From NCBI RefSeq assembly GCF_034039665.1, contig NZ_CP120131.1, positions 584,206-648,205 on the forward strand: DNA of 64,000 nucleotides, given 5' to 3'. Source of the DNA: Mammaliicoccus sp. Dog046. GTDB taxonomy: Bacteria; Bacillota; Bacilli; Staphylococcales; Staphylococcaceae. The first letter of the stretch is position 1, and every line of letters starts with the position of its first letter. Under the pieces are notes generated by a model. It made no database searches. It had not been told where the DNA came from and worked only from the letters and a program-made list of their open reading frames with translations. Positions 8,406 to 18,340 of this stretch are shown one piece after another. The position numbers and the translations under genes were made by a program.

Positions 8406-9584
8406 GTGAACATGTCGAAACGACTATCAAATATTCCAGACAGTTACTTTGGTAAGACAATGGGCCAAAAAATTGAACATGGTCCTTTACCATTAATTAA
8501 TATGGCTGTTGGTATTCCAGATGGAGAAACTCCAAAAGTGATTGTAGATGAATTTATTCGAGCGATACAGCAACCTGAAAATCAAAAGTATGGTGCATTT
8601 CATGGGAAAGGAACTTTCAGGAAAGCAATTACTGATTTCTATAAAAGGCATTACGATGTAGATTTAGATCCTGAAGAGGAAGTGTGCATTTTATATGGTA
8701 CGAAAAATGGCTTAGTCTCATTACCAACTTGTGTAGTGGAGCCGGGTGATTATGTATTATTGCCTAATCCAGGATATACGGATTATTTAGCGGGTGTGTT
8801 GTTAGCAGACGCTAAGCCTTATTACTTAGATTTAAAAACAGAACATCATTACTTACCACAATGGAATCAAGTAGATCCTCACGTTCTTGATCAAGCAAAA
8901 CTTATATATTTAACCTATCCTAATAATCCGACTGGTTCCATAGCAACGCAATCATTCTTCGATGAAACCATCGCTCAATTTAAAGACTCACAAACTAAAA
9001 TTGTACATGACTTTGCGTATAGTGCTTTTGGTTTTGAACAGAAAAATCCAAGTATATTACAAACTGAAAATGCTAAAGATGTAGCTGTTGAGGTTTTCTC
9101 TTTATCAAAAGGTTATAACATGTCTGGCTATAGAGTAGGTTTTGCGGTAGGTAATAAAGATATGATTGCTGCTTTGAAAAAATATCAAACACATACACAT
9201 GCAGGTATGTTTGGAGCTTTGCAAGATGCTAGTACGGTCGCACTGAATCAATGTGACGCATTTCTAGAGCAACAAAATGAAATCTTTAAAGAACGAAGAA
9301 ACCAATTTGAGCAACGTTTAAAGGCAGTCGATATTCCTTTCGAACCAATGAAAGGTGGCATATTCTTATGGTTAAAAACGCCGCCAAATTATAATGGAGA
9401 ATCATTTGTTGAATATTTACTTAAAGAACAATCGATATTAGTTGCACCAGGTATACCATTTGGTGATAATGGTGACGCTTATGTCAGGATTTCATTAGCA
9501 CTTAATGATCAAGAATTATTAGAAGGGGCAGAACGATTACAGTCACTTTCATATTTATATAAAAAAGAGGAAACATCTCAGTAG
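8406..9584 (+). CDS. PLP-dependent aminotransferase, class I/II
   Basis: A 392-residue fold-type I aminotransferase. The PLP Schiff-base lysine is in S-L-S-K-G-Y-N-M-S-G-Y-R (K235), with R-V-G following as in the phosphate-binding site. Y-P-N-N-P-T-G is the usual aminotransferase motif near residue 180, and R-I-S-L-A near the C-terminus supplies the substrate-carboxylate arginine. The amino donor and acceptor cannot be told from sequence; it resembles the aspartate/alanine/LL-diaminopimelate group. The GTG start at 8406 is chosen because GAGGAGA lies 7 nt upstream; an ATG two codons later is possible. Monocistronic. Confidence 0.85.
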   Translation: MNMSKRLSNIPDSYFGKTMGQKIEHGPLPLINMAVGIPDGETPKVIVDEFIRAIQQPENQKYGAFHGKGTFRKAITDFYKRHYDVDLDPEEEVCILYGTKNGLVSLPTCVVEPGDYVLLPNPGYTDYLAGVLLADAKPYYLDLKTEHHYLPQWNQVDPHVLDQAKLIYLTYPNNPTGSIATQSFFDETIAQFKDSQTKIVHDFAYSAFGFEQKNPSILQTENAKDVAVEVFSLSKGYNMSGYRVGFAVGNKDMIAALKKYQTHTHAGMFGALQDASTVALNQCDAFLEQQNEIFKERRNQFEQRLKAVDIPFEPMKGGIFLWLKTPPNYNGESFVEYLLKEQSILVAPGIPFGDNGDAYVRISLALNDQELLEGAERLQSLSYLYKKEETSQ

Positions 9585-9608
9585 ATGATCCCTCCTTGAA
9601 ATTAAACT

Positions 9609-9929
9609 TTAAAATACGAAAAATAATAAAATAATATATATGATAAGTATAAATATTGTCATATAGTTTAATAGCTTCGTTGCTTTCTTATCTTCAATAC
9701 GATATTTGAAAGCTGTGATTTCAATATTAATCACTAAACAAACAAGTACAGCTAAGATCCACCAAATTTCTATGGCAAATCCAAAGACAATGCTACCTAA
9801 AAATACAACCAACATTAAGCCCATTATAAAGCGCAAAGCTTGGGTAAGCATTGTATGTAACTGATAAATACTTAAATAACTTATAATGAGGTAAATAAAG
9901 GTGAATAATAATAGTATGAGTATTAACAT
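9609..9929 (-). CDS. Small membrane protein, function unknown
   Basis: A 106-residue protein with about four hydrophobic segments and a short basic loop (K-Y-R-I-E-D-K-K) before the last one. AAAGGA lies 7 nt before the ATG. The gene starts 15 nt after the small coiled-coil ORF on the same strand, so the two form a two-gene operon. It ends 24 nt from the convergent aminotransferase stop. No family is recognised. Confidence 0.65.
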   Translation of the reverse strand: MLILILLLFTFIYLIISYLSIYQLHTMLTQALRFIMGLMLVVFLGSIVFGFAIEIWWILAVLVCLVINIEITAFKYRIEDKKATKLLNYMTIFILIIYIILLFFVF

Positions 9930-9944
9930 ATTGAGTTCCTTTCG

Positions 9945-10112
9945 TTAATCTTGATTGATTTGATTTCGAACCTTACTGATTTCTTCTTCAATTTGCACAA
10001 GTTGCTTTTCTAATAAGTCAGTAGCATGACCTGTGGATTCTCTTTTTTCTAAATCATTTTGAATGCGAATGTAGTCATATTTAAGTTCAGATAATTGTTG
10101 ATTTAAATCCAT
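9945..10112 (-). CDS. Small coiled-coil protein, 55 aa, function unknown
   Basis: A short reading frame starting MDLNQQLSELKYDY and ending K-V-R-N-Q-I-N-Q-D. It is highly charged (E, K, Q, R) with a heptad-like spacing of L and I over nearly its whole length, as for a short coiled coil. AAAAGGAG lies 6-7 nt upstream of the ATG. It is the first gene of a pair with the 106-residue membrane protein and is divergent from the ybaK-like gene, 46 nt away. No enzymatic motif is present. Confidence 0.7.
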   Translation of the reverse strand: MDLNQQLSELKYDYIRIQNDLEKRESTGHATDLLEKQLVQIEEEISKVRNQINQD

Positions 10113-10158
10113 TGTATACACTCCTTTTAAAATAACATAATGATGAGTAGGTGATATA

Positions 10159-10641
10159 GTGAAAAAATTAAAAACAAATGCTATGCGTATGCTTGATCAA
10201 TACAATATATTTTATCATATTCATGAATTTAAAATAGGGAAATCACACTTAGATGGACATGAGGTTGCACAATTAATACAAAAACCTGAAAATCAAGTGT
10301 ATAAAACATTGGTATTAATGAATCATAATAATGAACATTTCGTATTTGTAATACCTATTGTTGAACATCTAGATATGAAAAAAGCGAGTAAAGCAGTAGG
10401 TCAGAAGAAGCTAGAGTTGTTACCATTAGACCAACTTACAAAGGTTACAGGATATGTGCGCGGTGGTTGTTCACCGATTGGAATGAAAAAAGCATTTCAA
10501 ACAGTCGTTGATTCACGTGCGCAATCTTTATCAAGTTTTATTGTTAGTGCTGGGAAAAGAGGGTATCAAATCGAAATTGATCCTAATGATTTATCTAAAG
10601 TCATTACTGTTCAGTTTGAAGATGTGATTAAGCATAACTAA
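10159..10641 (+). CDS. ybaK: YbaK/EbsC-family aminoacyl-tRNA deacylase
   Basis: A 160-residue single-domain protein of the YbaK (Cys-tRNA(Pro)/Cys-tRNA(Cys) deacylase) family, which hydrolyses mischarged cysteinyl-tRNA(Pro). Visible are the conserved K-T-L-V segment (Y-K-T-L-V-L-M) and G-Y-V-R-G-G-C-S-P-I-G, the YbaK signature around the active site. The length is normal for the family. The start is GTG with TAGGTGA upstream. It is transcribed divergently from the small coiled-coil/membrane pair. Confidence 0.85.
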   Translation: MKKLKTNAMRMLDQYNIFYHIHEFKIGKSHLDGHEVAQLIQKPENQVYKTLVLMNHNNEHFVFVIPIVEHLDMKKASKAVGQKKLELLPLDQLTKVTGYVRGGCSPIGMKKAFQTVVDSRAQSLSSFIVSAGKRGYQIEIDPNDLSKVITVQFEDVIKHN

Positions 10642-10690
10642 ACTCATTTTAGTACAATTTAAACAAACTTTAAACAAAAAGTGTGCATAG

Positions 10691-10718
10691 TTTACAAACA
10701 GTTGTTAATATATATAAA
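10691..10718 (+). promoter_or_regulatory. Possible promoter of the AEC transporter gene
   Basis: TTTACA (10691-10696) and TATAAA (10713-10718) are spaced 16 bp apart, about 27 bp upstream of the GTG start. Confidence 0.4.
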
Positions 10719-10744
10719 TGTGAGTTAAAGAGAGAAGTGATAAA

Positions 10745-11656
10745 GTGACAGAAAAATTTATAATGATAATCTTATTAATTGCTTTAGGCTATGTACTTAA
10801 GAAATTAAAATTCTTTAAAGCATCTGATGGTAATATACTAGCGACGCTTGTCTTAAACGTAACATTACCTTCACTTGTAATTGTAAATTTAAATGGTGCA
10901 GATTTAGATTTATCTTTAGGATGGTTACCAATATTAATGTTGGTATACGGTGTAGTTGCTAAAGTAATAATCATTTGGCTATTTACGAAAAAGTATAATA
11001 ATCAAATTAGAGGTACAGTCGGTATGATGGCTGCATCTGTAAATATTGGATTATTTGCTTACCCATTAGTAGCACAAATATGGCCTAAAAATGGTTTGCT
11101 CTATTTTGGTATGTTAGATATCGGTACAGCAATAATTATGTTTGGTGTGACATATTTTGTAGGTAGTTATTTCAATGATGGTGGAGACCAATTCGATTTC
11201 AAACGAATGGGATTGAATTTACTTAAAACAGTACCATTGATGACGTATATGCTTATGTTTGTTTTAAATATAATGAGTATACACATACCTGACAAAGCTA
11301 TAGACTTCTTTGAAATTATAGCAAATGCAAATATGCCATTATCAATGATCTTACTTGGTTTGTTCTTGAATTTCAAAATTGAAAAAGCATATTTACCTAT
11401 AGTTGTGAAATACTTATTGTTCCATTATGGTTTTGGACTCAGTATGGGACTATTAGTGCATTTCTTCCTACCAGTAAGTGATCCAATGATAAAAACAACA
11501 CTACTTATAGGTTGGTTACTTCCTATTGGTGTATCTGTATTATCATATGCGATAACATTTAAATATAAGACCTTGCCTATTGTAGGTATGGCAACTAACT
11601 TAAGTATTGTTATTTCAATTATCATACTTTATATTTATCAATTTTTCTTTGTATAA
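10745..11656 (+). CDS. AEC family (auxin efflux carrier-like) transporter
   Basis: A 303-residue integral membrane protein with about ten hydrophobic segments in two halves. Family features are the N-terminal G-Y-V-L-K-K-L segment, the repeated N-P-like breaks (N-V-T-L-P-S-L in TM2, N-I-G-L-F-A-Y-P in TM4) and a second-half M-P-L-S-M-I-L-L-G. AEC carriers in Firmicutes move organic acids such as malate or lactate, or amino acids; the substrate here is unknown. The GTG start is preceded by AGAGAAG. The gene is monocistronic and ends in a strong terminator. Confidence 0.8.
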   Translation: MTEKFIMIILLIALGYVLKKLKFFKASDGNILATLVLNVTLPSLVIVNLNGADLDLSLGWLPILMLVYGVVAKVIIIWLFTKKYNNQIRGTVGMMAASVNIGLFAYPLVAQIWPKNGLLYFGMLDIGTAIIMFGVTYFVGSYFNDGGDQFDFKRMGLNLLKTVPLMTYMLMFVLNIMSIHIPDKAIDFFEIIANANMPLSMILLGLFLNFKIEKAYLPIVVKYLLFHYGFGLSMGLLVHFFLPVSDPMIKTTLLIGWLLPIGVSVLSYAITFKYKTLPIVGMATNLSIVISIIILYIYQFFFV

Positions 11657-11666
11657 ATTGAAGCTA

Positions 11667-11706
11667 AAGAAGCTGGGACATATATTATGTCCCAGCTTCT
11701 TTTTTT
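11667..11706 (+). terminator. Terminator after the AEC transporter gene
   Basis: A 16-bp stem (AAGAAGCTGGGACATA with its complement) is followed by T8. The GAAGCTGGGAC type of terminator is common in staphylococci. Confidence 0.93.
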
Positions 11707-11712
11707 ATATAT

Positions 11713-11751
11713 AAAAAATCAAACCAAACGATGGGGTATCGTTTGGTTTGA
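11713..11751 (-). terminator. Terminator of the glcU-gdh operon (minus strand)
   Basis: Read on the minus strand, CAAACCAAACGAT pairs with ATCGTTTGGTTTG around a short C-rich loop and is followed by ATTTTTT. It lies about 50 nt past the gdh stop. Confidence 0.85.
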
Positions 11752-11801
11752 ACACTTTCTGGGGTGAAGTGTTTAAATTTTCATATTAAATTCGGTTTGA
11801 A

Positions 11802-12587
11802 TTAACCTTTACCACCCATGAATGCTGGATAGTTAGTCATACCACCATCTACATAAATAGTTGTACCATGAATGTAATGTGCTTGTTCTGAAGCTAAGAA
11901 TGCATTTAAGTTAGCAACTTGATCAGCTTCACCAATTTCATTTAAAGGAATCATTTCTAACGTTTCTTGTCTAGTTGTAGCATCTGAGAATTTTTCGCGT
12001 GTATGTTCTGTTACAATTGCACCTGGTGAAACGTTATTAATTCTAATTCCATTTTTACCGTATTCCATAGATAAAGTTTCCATCATCAATTTCATACCGC
12101 CTTTACTTGCAGCATAATTGACATAGTTTGGCCAAGGAATAACATCATGAACACTTGCTGTATTAATGATTTGTCCTTTAATATCATGTTCTAAATAGTA
12201 GTTGATAACTTCTCTACTACCAATAAACGCACCTGTTAAGTTGATGTCGATAACTTTTGACCAATCTTCAAGACTCATTTCATGAGAAGGGATTGGTTTT
12301 TCGAAACCAGCGTTATTGATTAAAACATCAATACGACCGAATTTTTCATGTGCTTGTTGGATTAAGTTTTTGATATCATCTTCAACAGAAACGTCTGCTT
12401 TAACAGCAATTGCATCTGCACCGTCATCTTTAATAGATTGAACGATTTTTTCTGCTTCTTCAACGTGATCTAAATAACCAATTACAACTTTAGAACCTTC
12501 TTTACCGAAACGTTCTGATGTTGCTTTACCAATACCACTGTTCCCCCCAGTGATAATTACAACTTTATCTTTTAAATCTGTATACAT
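11802..12587 (-). CDS. gdh: Glucose 1-dehydrogenase (SDR family)
   Basis: A 261-residue classical SDR, the same length as Bacillus glucose 1-dehydrogenase, which oxidises beta-D-glucose to gluconolactone with NAD(P)+. Features are the cofactor motif TGGNSGIG (residues 13-20), N-N-A-G (91-94) and the catalytic triad S145, Y158 and K162 in N-Y-A-A-S-K. The end D-G-G-M-T-N-Y-P-A-F is very like Bacillus Gdh (D-G-G-M-T-Q-Y-P). The ATG at 12587 is preferred because AGGAG is 9 nt upstream; a GTG three codons earlier overlaps that site. It follows the glucose permease gene by 24 nt in one operon, as described for glcU-gdh in Bacillus and Staphylococcus xylosus. Confidence 0.88.
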   Translation of the reverse strand: MYTDLKDKVVIITGGNSGIGKATSERFGKEGSKVVIGYLDHVEEAEKIVQSIKDDGADAIAVKADVSVEDDIKNLIQQAHEKFGRIDVLINNAGFEKPIPSHEMSLEDWSKVIDINLTGAFIGSREVINYYLEHDIKGQIINTASVHDVIPWPNYVNYAASKGGMKLMMETLSMEYGKNGIRINNVSPGAIVTEHTREKFSDATTRQETLEMIPLNEIGEADQVANLNAFLASEQAHYIHGTTIYVDGGMTNYPAFMGGKG

Positions 12588-12611
12588 ATTAAACACTCCT
12601 AAATTTTTGAA

Positions 12612-13469
12612 TTACGATTTAGCTGCTCCGATAACGAATGCGGCTATAATGATTAGAACGATACCAATCCAAATAAATGTCATTTGGCGTTTTGTTTTTT
12701 GTTCTCCTAATAAGAAGATACCACCTAAAGTAGAGACGATAACTAACATTTGAGAGAATGAGAAACTTGTTCCTACACCAACTTTTGGTTGTGAGATGAA
12801 CAAGAACATGTTACCTAATGCCCACATAACACCTGGTAATAAGTTTGCTGTAGTATATTTCACTGTTGGTTTATGTTTGAATGATAAGATAATACCACCA
12901 ATAACCATACCTACAGATTGTGGGAATAACGCATCCCAACCTGAAACATTGAATACTTGTCCGATTACGACATAAACGACGTAACCAACTGTTGAAATTA
13001 ATAACATTGGAATTGCTTTACCAAGTGCTTTTGTGCTTTTACTGTTTCCTTCACCTTTTTTCTGAACTGAAGTGAAGATTACACCAATGATAAGTAATAC
13101 TAGTCCAGTTAGACCAAGTGTTACTTGTACACCAGTAGACCATTCGCCTAAAAATGCAGCACTGAATAATGTTGTACCAAGTAATTGAAGACCTGTTGAA
13201 ATTGGCATTGTAATTGAAACACCAACTAATTCAACACTTCGAAGTTGGAAACCTTGTCCAAGTGCCCAGAAGATACCTGAAACGATACCGACGATAACGA
13301 TGGTTGCATTGAAATCTACATCACCAAAGATGAGTAAAAGAACACCGATGATAAATGCGCCGATTGTAGTACCCAAAATCTGATTATAAGGGCCTCCACC
13401 GACTTTAACATTGATTAATACTACGCTCCCCCAGAATAGGGCTGGTAAAAGAGCTATAAGATATTCCAT
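12612..13469 (-). CDS. glcU: Glucose uptake permease GlcU (GRP/DMT family)
   Basis: A 285-residue membrane protein with about ten helices, starting [17 protein letters not shown], the typical N-terminus of the GRP glucose/ribose porters. It imports unphosphorylated glucose with protons, feeding the adjacent glucose dehydrogenase. That gives a non-PTS glucose route that complements the PTS system in this window. A cluster of basic residues ([12 protein letters not shown]) forms the central cytoplasmic loop between the two five-helix halves. GTGAG lies 8 nt before the ATG at 13469. It is the first gene of the glcU-gdh operon. Confidence 0.87.
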   Translation of the reverse strand: MEYLIALLPALFWGSVVLINVKVGGGPYNQILGTTIGAFIIGVLLLIFGDVDFNATIVIVGIVSGIFWALGQGFQLRSVELVGVSITMPISTGLQLLGTTLFSAAFLGEWSTGVQVTLGLTGLVLLIIGVIFTSVQKKGEGNSKSTKALGKAIPMLLISTVGYVVYVVIGQVFNVSGWDALFPQSVGMVIGGIILSFKHKPTVKYTTANLLPGVMWALGNMFLFISQPKVGVGTSFSFSQMLVIVSTLGGIFLLGEQKTKRQMTFIWIGIVLIIIAAFVIGAAKS

Positions 13470-13521
13470 ACACACGACTCACTTTCTTAAAATTATTTGT
13501 ATTACTACGATTACTTCACGT

Positions 13522-13551
13522 ATTATACGCCCGAATTTAACCTAAAGTAAA
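13522..13551 (-). promoter_or_regulatory. Possible glcU promoter
   Basis: On the minus strand TATAAT (13527-13522) is preceded, with an 18-bp spacer, by TTTACT. The -35 is weak, which suggests activation or modest strength. Confidence 0.4.
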
Positions 13552-13591
13552 TAATATAGCTCACTATTTTTTTTATTTTTTTGTAAAATGA

Positions 13592-13632
13592 AAATAAAAA
13601 TACGCACCGGTGTCTTTTTTCGGTGCGTATTT
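13592..13632 (-). terminator. Terminator of the GNAT gene (minus strand)
   Basis: On the minus strand AAATACGCACCG pairs with CGGTGCGTATTT around an 11-nt loop and is followed by TTATTTT. It sits just past the GNAT stop. Confidence 0.85.
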
Positions 13633-13638
13633 ATATAT

Positions 13639-14505
13639 TTAATAGGTATGAACGTATTTAAAATGATGTGTTTCATCTACAATTTTAAAACCTATTTTTT
13701 CGTATAACAATTGAATTTGTTCATGCTTTTTGCTGTCTACATGTATGCGAACCGTTTGGACATCTTCATGTTTAAATGCTTCCGTCGTCGCATAGTGAAT
13801 CATCTGAAAGGCAATGCCTTGTTTTCTATAATCGTGATGAGAGGCTAAGTATGGAATTGTTGCTAACTGTTCAGACGTTTGGATGGACGAATAAATGTAT
13901 CCTTTAACTAATCCTTCAGCGATATATAGATAAAGTGCGTGATTGTCACCAAGCGTATGAATGATGTCGTCAGCGGAAATATCACTATCTTTAAAGCTGT
14001 TAGCATGTAATTTATGAAATGCATAATAATATGGTTTACTATACGGTGTCATTTGATGATGCTCATCAATTGCTAATGGGGGTTGCTGAATTTCTAATGT
14101 GTAATGTGTCTTAACGTATCCCGCATGTAATCTTTTAAGTTTACTATTATTTAATTGATGATCTTTATGAAGGGCGATATGACAAAATTGTACATCAGGA
14201 TGATTACTTAATAGTAACTTCCACATTTCTTCAAGTGCATTTAATGTTTCATCAGACGTGTCGTTAACAATTGGTCCCCACACATTTACTTCGTGTGTAT
14301 CTATTTTTTCGAAACCAAGTATGCCAACAATTTCCTGATTGTCTTCCATATAATAGAATGATTGCTCGTCAAAGGTATTCGTTAATTTTAACTTTATTTC
14401 ATCCAATGTGCGTGGTATAAACTCTACATAGTTTTTATTTTCAGCATTTTTGTCTAAAATATACGTTGAAATTTCATCAATATGATTAAGTGGCAGAATG
14501 TTCAC
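13639..14505 (-). CDS. GNAT-family N-acetyltransferase
   Basis: A 288-residue protein whose C-terminal half carries a GNAT acetyl-CoA signature: Y-R-K-Q-G-I-A-F-Q-M-I, the Q/RxxGxG/A-type motif. A tail with E-K-I-G-F-K matches the family end (L-Y-E-K-I-G-F). The N-terminal half (about residues 1-130) looks like a second, degenerate GNAT-like domain with G-I-L-G-F-E. The acceptor is unknown. The GTG at 14505 is preferred over a GTG three codons upstream because AGGAG lies 8 nt before it. It is divergent from topB. Confidence 0.75.
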   Translation of the reverse strand: MNILPLNHIDEISTYILDKNAENKNYVEFIPRTLDEIKLKLTNTFDEQSFYYMEDNQEIVGILGFEKIDTHEVNVWGPIVNDTSDETLNALEEMWKLLLSNHPDVQFCHIALHKDHQLNNSKLKRLHAGYVKTHYTLEIQQPPLAIDEHHQMTPYSKPYYYAFHKLHANSFKDSDISADDIIHTLGDNHALYLYIAEGLVKGYIYSSIQTSEQLATIPYLASHHDYRKQGIAFQMIHYATTEAFKHEDVQTVRIHVDSKKHEQIQLLYEKIGFKIVDETHHFKYVHTY

Positions 14506-14584
14506 GATAGTCACTCCTTAAATATTCCCGCTTATTTTCCTCTATTATACGATTATTTATTCGTTTATAAAAGTTTTTCATAGC

Positions 14585-14613
14585 TTTAGAACCATTTTTA
14601 TTCATGTTATAAT
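14585..14613 (+). promoter_or_regulatory. Probable topB promoter
   Basis: TTTAGA (14585-14590) and TATAAT (14608-14613) are spaced 17 bp apart, 33 bp before the start codon. Confidence 0.55.
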
Positions 14614-14645
14614 AATGCGAATGTAAAAAAGAATGGGTGAATAAT

Positions 14646-16781
14646 ATGAAAGCATTAGTTCTTGCAGAGAAACCTTCAGTTGGTCGTGATATTGCTAAAG
14701 CATTAGGTATACATGATCAAAAGAAAGGATATTTTGAGAATAAACAATATATCGTAACATGGGCGCTAGGTCATTTAGTAACCAATGCTACTCCAGAAGA
14801 ATATGATAAGAAATTCAAGGAATGGGATTTAAATGTGTTACCAATCATTCCAGATTATATGAAACATGTTGTAATTAAAAAGACAAGAAGTCAGTTTAAC
14901 ACTGTGCAACATTTAATGAAGCGAGATGATGTTAATGAAATTATTATCGCTACCGACGCAGGAAGAGAAGGCGAACTTGTTGCTAGACTTATAATCGAAA
15001 AAGCGAAAATAAAAAAACGATTAAAACGATTGTGGATCAGTTCAGTTACAGAAAAAGCAATCAAAGAAGGGTTTAAAAAATTAAAACCTGGTGAAGCGTA
15101 TAACAATCTCTATAAAGCTGCACTCAGTAGAAGTGAAGCAGACTGGATCGTTGGTATCAATGCGACAAGAGCATTGACAACGAAATATGATGCTCAATTA
15201 TCATGTGGTCGTGTACAAACGCCAACTTTAAATTTAGTACAGATGAGACAAAATGAAATTCAATCGTTTAAACCGAAAAAGTATTATCAAATGTATTTAG
15301 ATGTTGAAGGTTATCAATTTAAATGGACACATCAAAATGGAGATAAAACATTTGATGCTAATTTAATAGAAGAAATTAAGAAAAAAGTTCAAAACCAAGA
15401 CGGCGTAATTAATAAAGTACACAAAAAGAAAAAAACAAAGTACGCTCAAAAATTATATGATTTAACAAGTCTTCAACAAACGGCATATCAACATTATAAA
15501 ATGAGTGCAAAAGAAACCCTTAATACAATGCAAGCTTTATATGAACAACATAAAGTACTAACTTATCCTAGAACAGATTCTAACTATTTAACGGATGATA
15601 TGGTAGGTTCATTAAAAGAAAGAGTAGCTTCTTTAAGTGCAACGTCGCTTAAATCTTATTCTACGCCATTACTTAAGAAAGAAATTAAAGCAGGGAAACA
15701 CTTCGTTGATAATAAAAAAGTATCCGATCACCATGCAATTGTTCCAACTGAGGTAAGACCGGATATGTCACAATTATCACCAAGAGAAGAAAAAATTTAT
15801 ATGCTCGTTGCTGAGCGATTTTTAGAAGTGTTATTACCACCTTATCAATATGAAGAAACGAATGTTGAACTAACTTGTGCTGGCGAACAATTCAAACTTG
15901 TACAAGAAGTGGCTATCGATTTAGGATTTAAACAAATTCATCAAGAAAAAACAACGGTCAAAAACTTACCATTTAAAGAACAACAACACGTTCATATTCA
16001 AAATGTAAATGTATCTAATAAAGATACAGAACCACCTGCGTACTTTAATGAAGGTACTTTACTAAAAGCAATGGAATCACCACAACTATTCTTTAAACTT
16101 AAAGATAAAAAAATGGCTCAAACGTTAAATGAAACGGGAGGCATTGGTACAGTTGCGACTAGAGCAGACATTATTGAAAAGTTATATAGCACGAACGTAA
16201 TAGAAGCTATTCAAGGGAAAATAAAAATCACAACTAAAGGGAAGCAATTATTGAACCTAGCTCCAGAGCAACTGACATCACCAGAACTGACAGCAAGTTG
16301 GGAAATGAAATTGAACCAAATAGAAAAGGGTCAGTATGCTAAAGAAACATTTATGAAAGAAATGAGAGCATTTACGAAAGAGATCGTTTCTGAAATAAAA
16401 AATAGTGATGATAAATTTAAACATGACAATGTAACTACGACAGAATGTCCTACTTGTGGGAAATTTATGTTGAAAGTAAAAACAAAAAATGGTCAAATGC
16501 TCGTATGCCAAGATCCAACATGTAAAACGAAAAAGAATCAACAAAGACAAACAAATGCGCGTTGCCCAAACTGTAAGAAGAAATTAACTTTATACGGTAC
16601 TGGTAAAACAGCAACATATAGATGTGTTTGTGGTCATACAGAAACGCAAGAACATATGGATCAAAGATTAAAAAATAAAAAGACTGGCAAAATAGGCAAA
16701 AAAGAAATGAAACAATATATGAAAAATGAAGAAGTAGAAAACAATCCATTCAAAGATGCTTTGAAAGATTTAAAATTTTAA
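14646..16781 (+). CDS. topB: DNA topoisomerase III
   Basis: A 711-residue type IA topoisomerase, the length usual for staphylococcal TopB. It relaxes and decatenates DNA by single-strand passage. The TOPRIM domain opens with L-A-E-K-P-S-V-G and includes A-T-D-A-G-R-E-G-E. The catalytic tyrosine is in T-Y-P-R-T-D-S (Y307). The C-terminal tail has CxxC zinc-ribbon pairs (C-P-T-C-G-K, C-P-N-C, C-V-C-G), then a basic end. The ATG at 14646 has GGGTGA 5 nt upstream; the GTG three codons earlier overlaps that site. Confidence 0.95.
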   Translation: MKALVLAEKPSVGRDIAKALGIHDQKKGYFENKQYIVTWALGHLVTNATPEEYDKKFKEWDLNVLPIIPDYMKHVVIKKTRSQFNTVQHLMKRDDVNEIIIATDAGREGELVARLIIEKAKIKKRLKRLWISSVTEKAIKEGFKKLKPGEAYNNLYKAALSRSEADWIVGINATRALTTKYDAQLSCGRVQTPTLNLVQMRQNEIQSFKPKKYYQMYLDVEGYQFKWTHQNGDKTFDANLIEEIKKKVQNQDGVINKVHKKKKTKYAQKLYDLTSLQQTAYQHYKMSAKETLNTMQALYEQHKVLTYPRTDSNYLTDDMVGSLKERVASLSATSLKSYSTPLLKKEIKAGKHFVDNKKVSDHHAIVPTEVRPDMSQLSPREEKIYMLVAERFLEVLLPPYQYEETNVELTCAGEQFKLVQEVAIDLGFKQIHQEKTTVKNLPFKEQQHVHIQNVNVSNKDTEPPAYFNEGTLLKAMESPQLFFKLKDKKMAQTLNETGGIGTVATRADIIEKLYSTNVIEAIQGKIKITTKGKQLLNLAPEQLTSPELTASWEMKLNQIEKGQYAKETFMKEMRAFTKEIVSEIKNSDDKFKHDNVTTTECPTCGKFMLKVKTKNGQMLVCQDPTCKTKKNQQRQTNARCPNCKKKLTLYGTGKTATYRCVCGHTETQEHMDQRLKNKKTGKIGKKEMKQYMKNEEVENNPFKDALKDLKF

Positions 16782-16822
16782 AGAACGTTCATCAAGAGAT
16801 CACACCCATATATGACAGATAA

Positions 16823-16860
16823 ACGAACATGAGACAATTATTATTTCTTAATGTTCGTAA
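16823..16860. other. Inverted repeat upstream of the purine permease gene
   Basis: ACGAACAT and ATGTTCGT form a perfect 8-bp inverted repeat with a 20-nt A/T-rich loop, about 70 bp before the permease start. It does not match the conserved purine riboswitch core, and no T run follows. It may be a regulator site or a weak topB 3' hairpin. Confidence 0.4.
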
Positions 16861-16927
16861 AGAGTATTGATTTTTACTGCACATAGTAATACAATGTACT
16901 GTGTTGAAAATGAAAAGGAGTCTTACG

Positions 16928-18262
16928 ATGAAACGTTACTTTAAGTTTGATGAATTGGGAACAAATTATAAAAGAGAAATATTAGGTGGTTTAACGACAT
17001 TTCTATCAATGGCATACATATTAGCCGTTAATCCATCGATGTTAAGTTTAGCTAGTGTTAAGGGTATTCCAGATTCAATGAGAATGGATCAAGGATCTGT
17101 ATTTGTTGCGACTGCATTAGCGGCACTTGTTGGTTGTTTATTTATGGGTCTGATTGCAAAGTATCCGATAGCATTAGCACCAGGTATGGGATTAAATGCA
17201 TTCTTTGCATTTACAGTTGTATTAACAATGGGTATTCCATGGCAAACAGGTTTAACAGGCGTGTTATTCTCTGGTGTGATCTTTGCCTGTTTAACAATGA
17301 GTGGTTTAAGGGAAGTAATCATTAATGCAATACCATTCGAGTTGAAAATGGCAGTCTCCGCGGGAATAGGTTTATTTATTACATTTGTAGGGTTACAGGG
17401 CGCAGGTATAGTAAAGAAAGAAGATTCAACATTAGTAACATTGGGTACGATTCATAACCCAGAAGTGCTACTTGCTGTATTCGGTATTGTTATTACGATT
17501 CTATTGATGGCAAAGAAAATGCCAGGAGCAATTTTCGTTGGTATGGTTTTAACAGCGATTGCAGGATTGATCACTGGTCAAATTGGCATGCCAGATAGCA
17601 TCATTGGAAAAGTACCGAGTGTATCACCAACATTTGGTGCAGCTTTCCATGCATTTGGAGATTTATCTACTATATTTAATGTACAATTCTTAATAGTAGT
17701 ACTTACATTCTTGTTTATAGATTTCTTCGATACAGCTGGAACATTAGTAGCTGTTGCTAACCAGGCAGGATTAATGAAGGATAATAAACTACCTAGAGCA
17801 GGTAAAGCTTTATTTGCTGACTCATTAGCAACTATTGTCGGCGCAATATTTGGTACATCAACAACTACGAGCTATATTGAATCTAGTGCAGGTGTAGCAG
17901 TAGGTGCAAAAACTGGTTTTGCAAGTGTCGTAACAGGATTATGTTTCCTTGCAGCGTTACTATTCTCACCATTAATGGCTGTGGTTACAAGTGCGGTAAC
18001 AGCACCAGCGCTTGTAATTGTAGGTGTACTGATGGTTAGTAACTTAGGAAAAATAGACTGGCAGAAATTCGAAATTGCGGTACCAGCATTCTTAACAATG
18101 ATCATGATGCCGTTAACGTATTCTATAGCAACAGGTATTGCATGTGGATTTATATTCTATCCAATAACAATGCTTGTAGCTAAAAGACATAAAGAAGTTC
18201 ATCCAATTATGTACGGACTATTCTTCGTATTTGTCGCATATTTCGTATTCGTTCATGGATAA
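16928..18262 (+). CDS. NCS2 family (AzgA/PbuG-type) purine permease
   Basis: A 444-residue membrane transporter with about 12-14 helices. The N-terminal G-G-L-T-T-F-L-S-M-A-Y-I-L-A-V-N-P motif is diagnostic of the AzgA/PbuG branch, which imports hypoxanthine, guanine or adenine with protons. L-A-P-G-M-G-L-N-A-F-F-A-F-T, F-F-D-T-A-G-T and G-T-S-T-T-T-S-Y-I-E-S are the other conserved blocks. The exact base is not determinable. The ATG at 16928 has AAGGAG 7 nt upstream and is preferred over the ATG-like start nine codons earlier. Confidence 0.85.
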   Translation: MKRYFKFDELGTNYKREILGGLTTFLSMAYILAVNPSMLSLASVKGIPDSMRMDQGSVFVATALAALVGCLFMGLIAKYPIALAPGMGLNAFFAFTVVLTMGIPWQTGLTGVLFSGVIFACLTMSGLREVIINAIPFELKMAVSAGIGLFITFVGLQGAGIVKKEDSTLVTLGTIHNPEVLLAVFGIVITILLMAKKMPGAIFVGMVLTAIAGLITGQIGMPDSIIGKVPSVSPTFGAAFHAFGDLSTIFNVQFLIVVLTFLFIDFFDTAGTLVAVANQAGLMKDNKLPRAGKALFADSLATIVGAIFGTSTTTSYIESSAGVAVGAKTGFASVVTGLCFLAALLFSPLMAVVTSAVTAPALVIVGVLMVSNLGKIDWQKFEIAVPAFLTMIMMPLTYSIATGIACGFIFYPITMLVAKRHKEVHPIMYGLFFVFVAYFVFVHG

Positions 18263-18276
18263 TACATTATAAAAAT

Positions 18277-18327
18277 AAACCCGCAATGCCGAAGAGAAAC
18301 TTCGACGTTGCAGGTTTGTTTTTATTT
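18277..18327. terminator. Bidirectional terminator between the purine permease and a membrane-protein gene
   Basis: A long imperfect stem runs from AAACCCGCAATGCCGAAG to CTTCGACGTTGCAGGTTT. T/A-rich tails on both sides would serve the two convergent genes. Confidence 0.8.
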
Positions 18328-18340
18328 AATATTGAAAGTA

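Noticed and set aside
16782..16927. Purine riboswitch before the NCS2 permease
   Set aside because: The conserved core loops of the purine aptamer are not visible; only an 8-bp inverted repeat is present.
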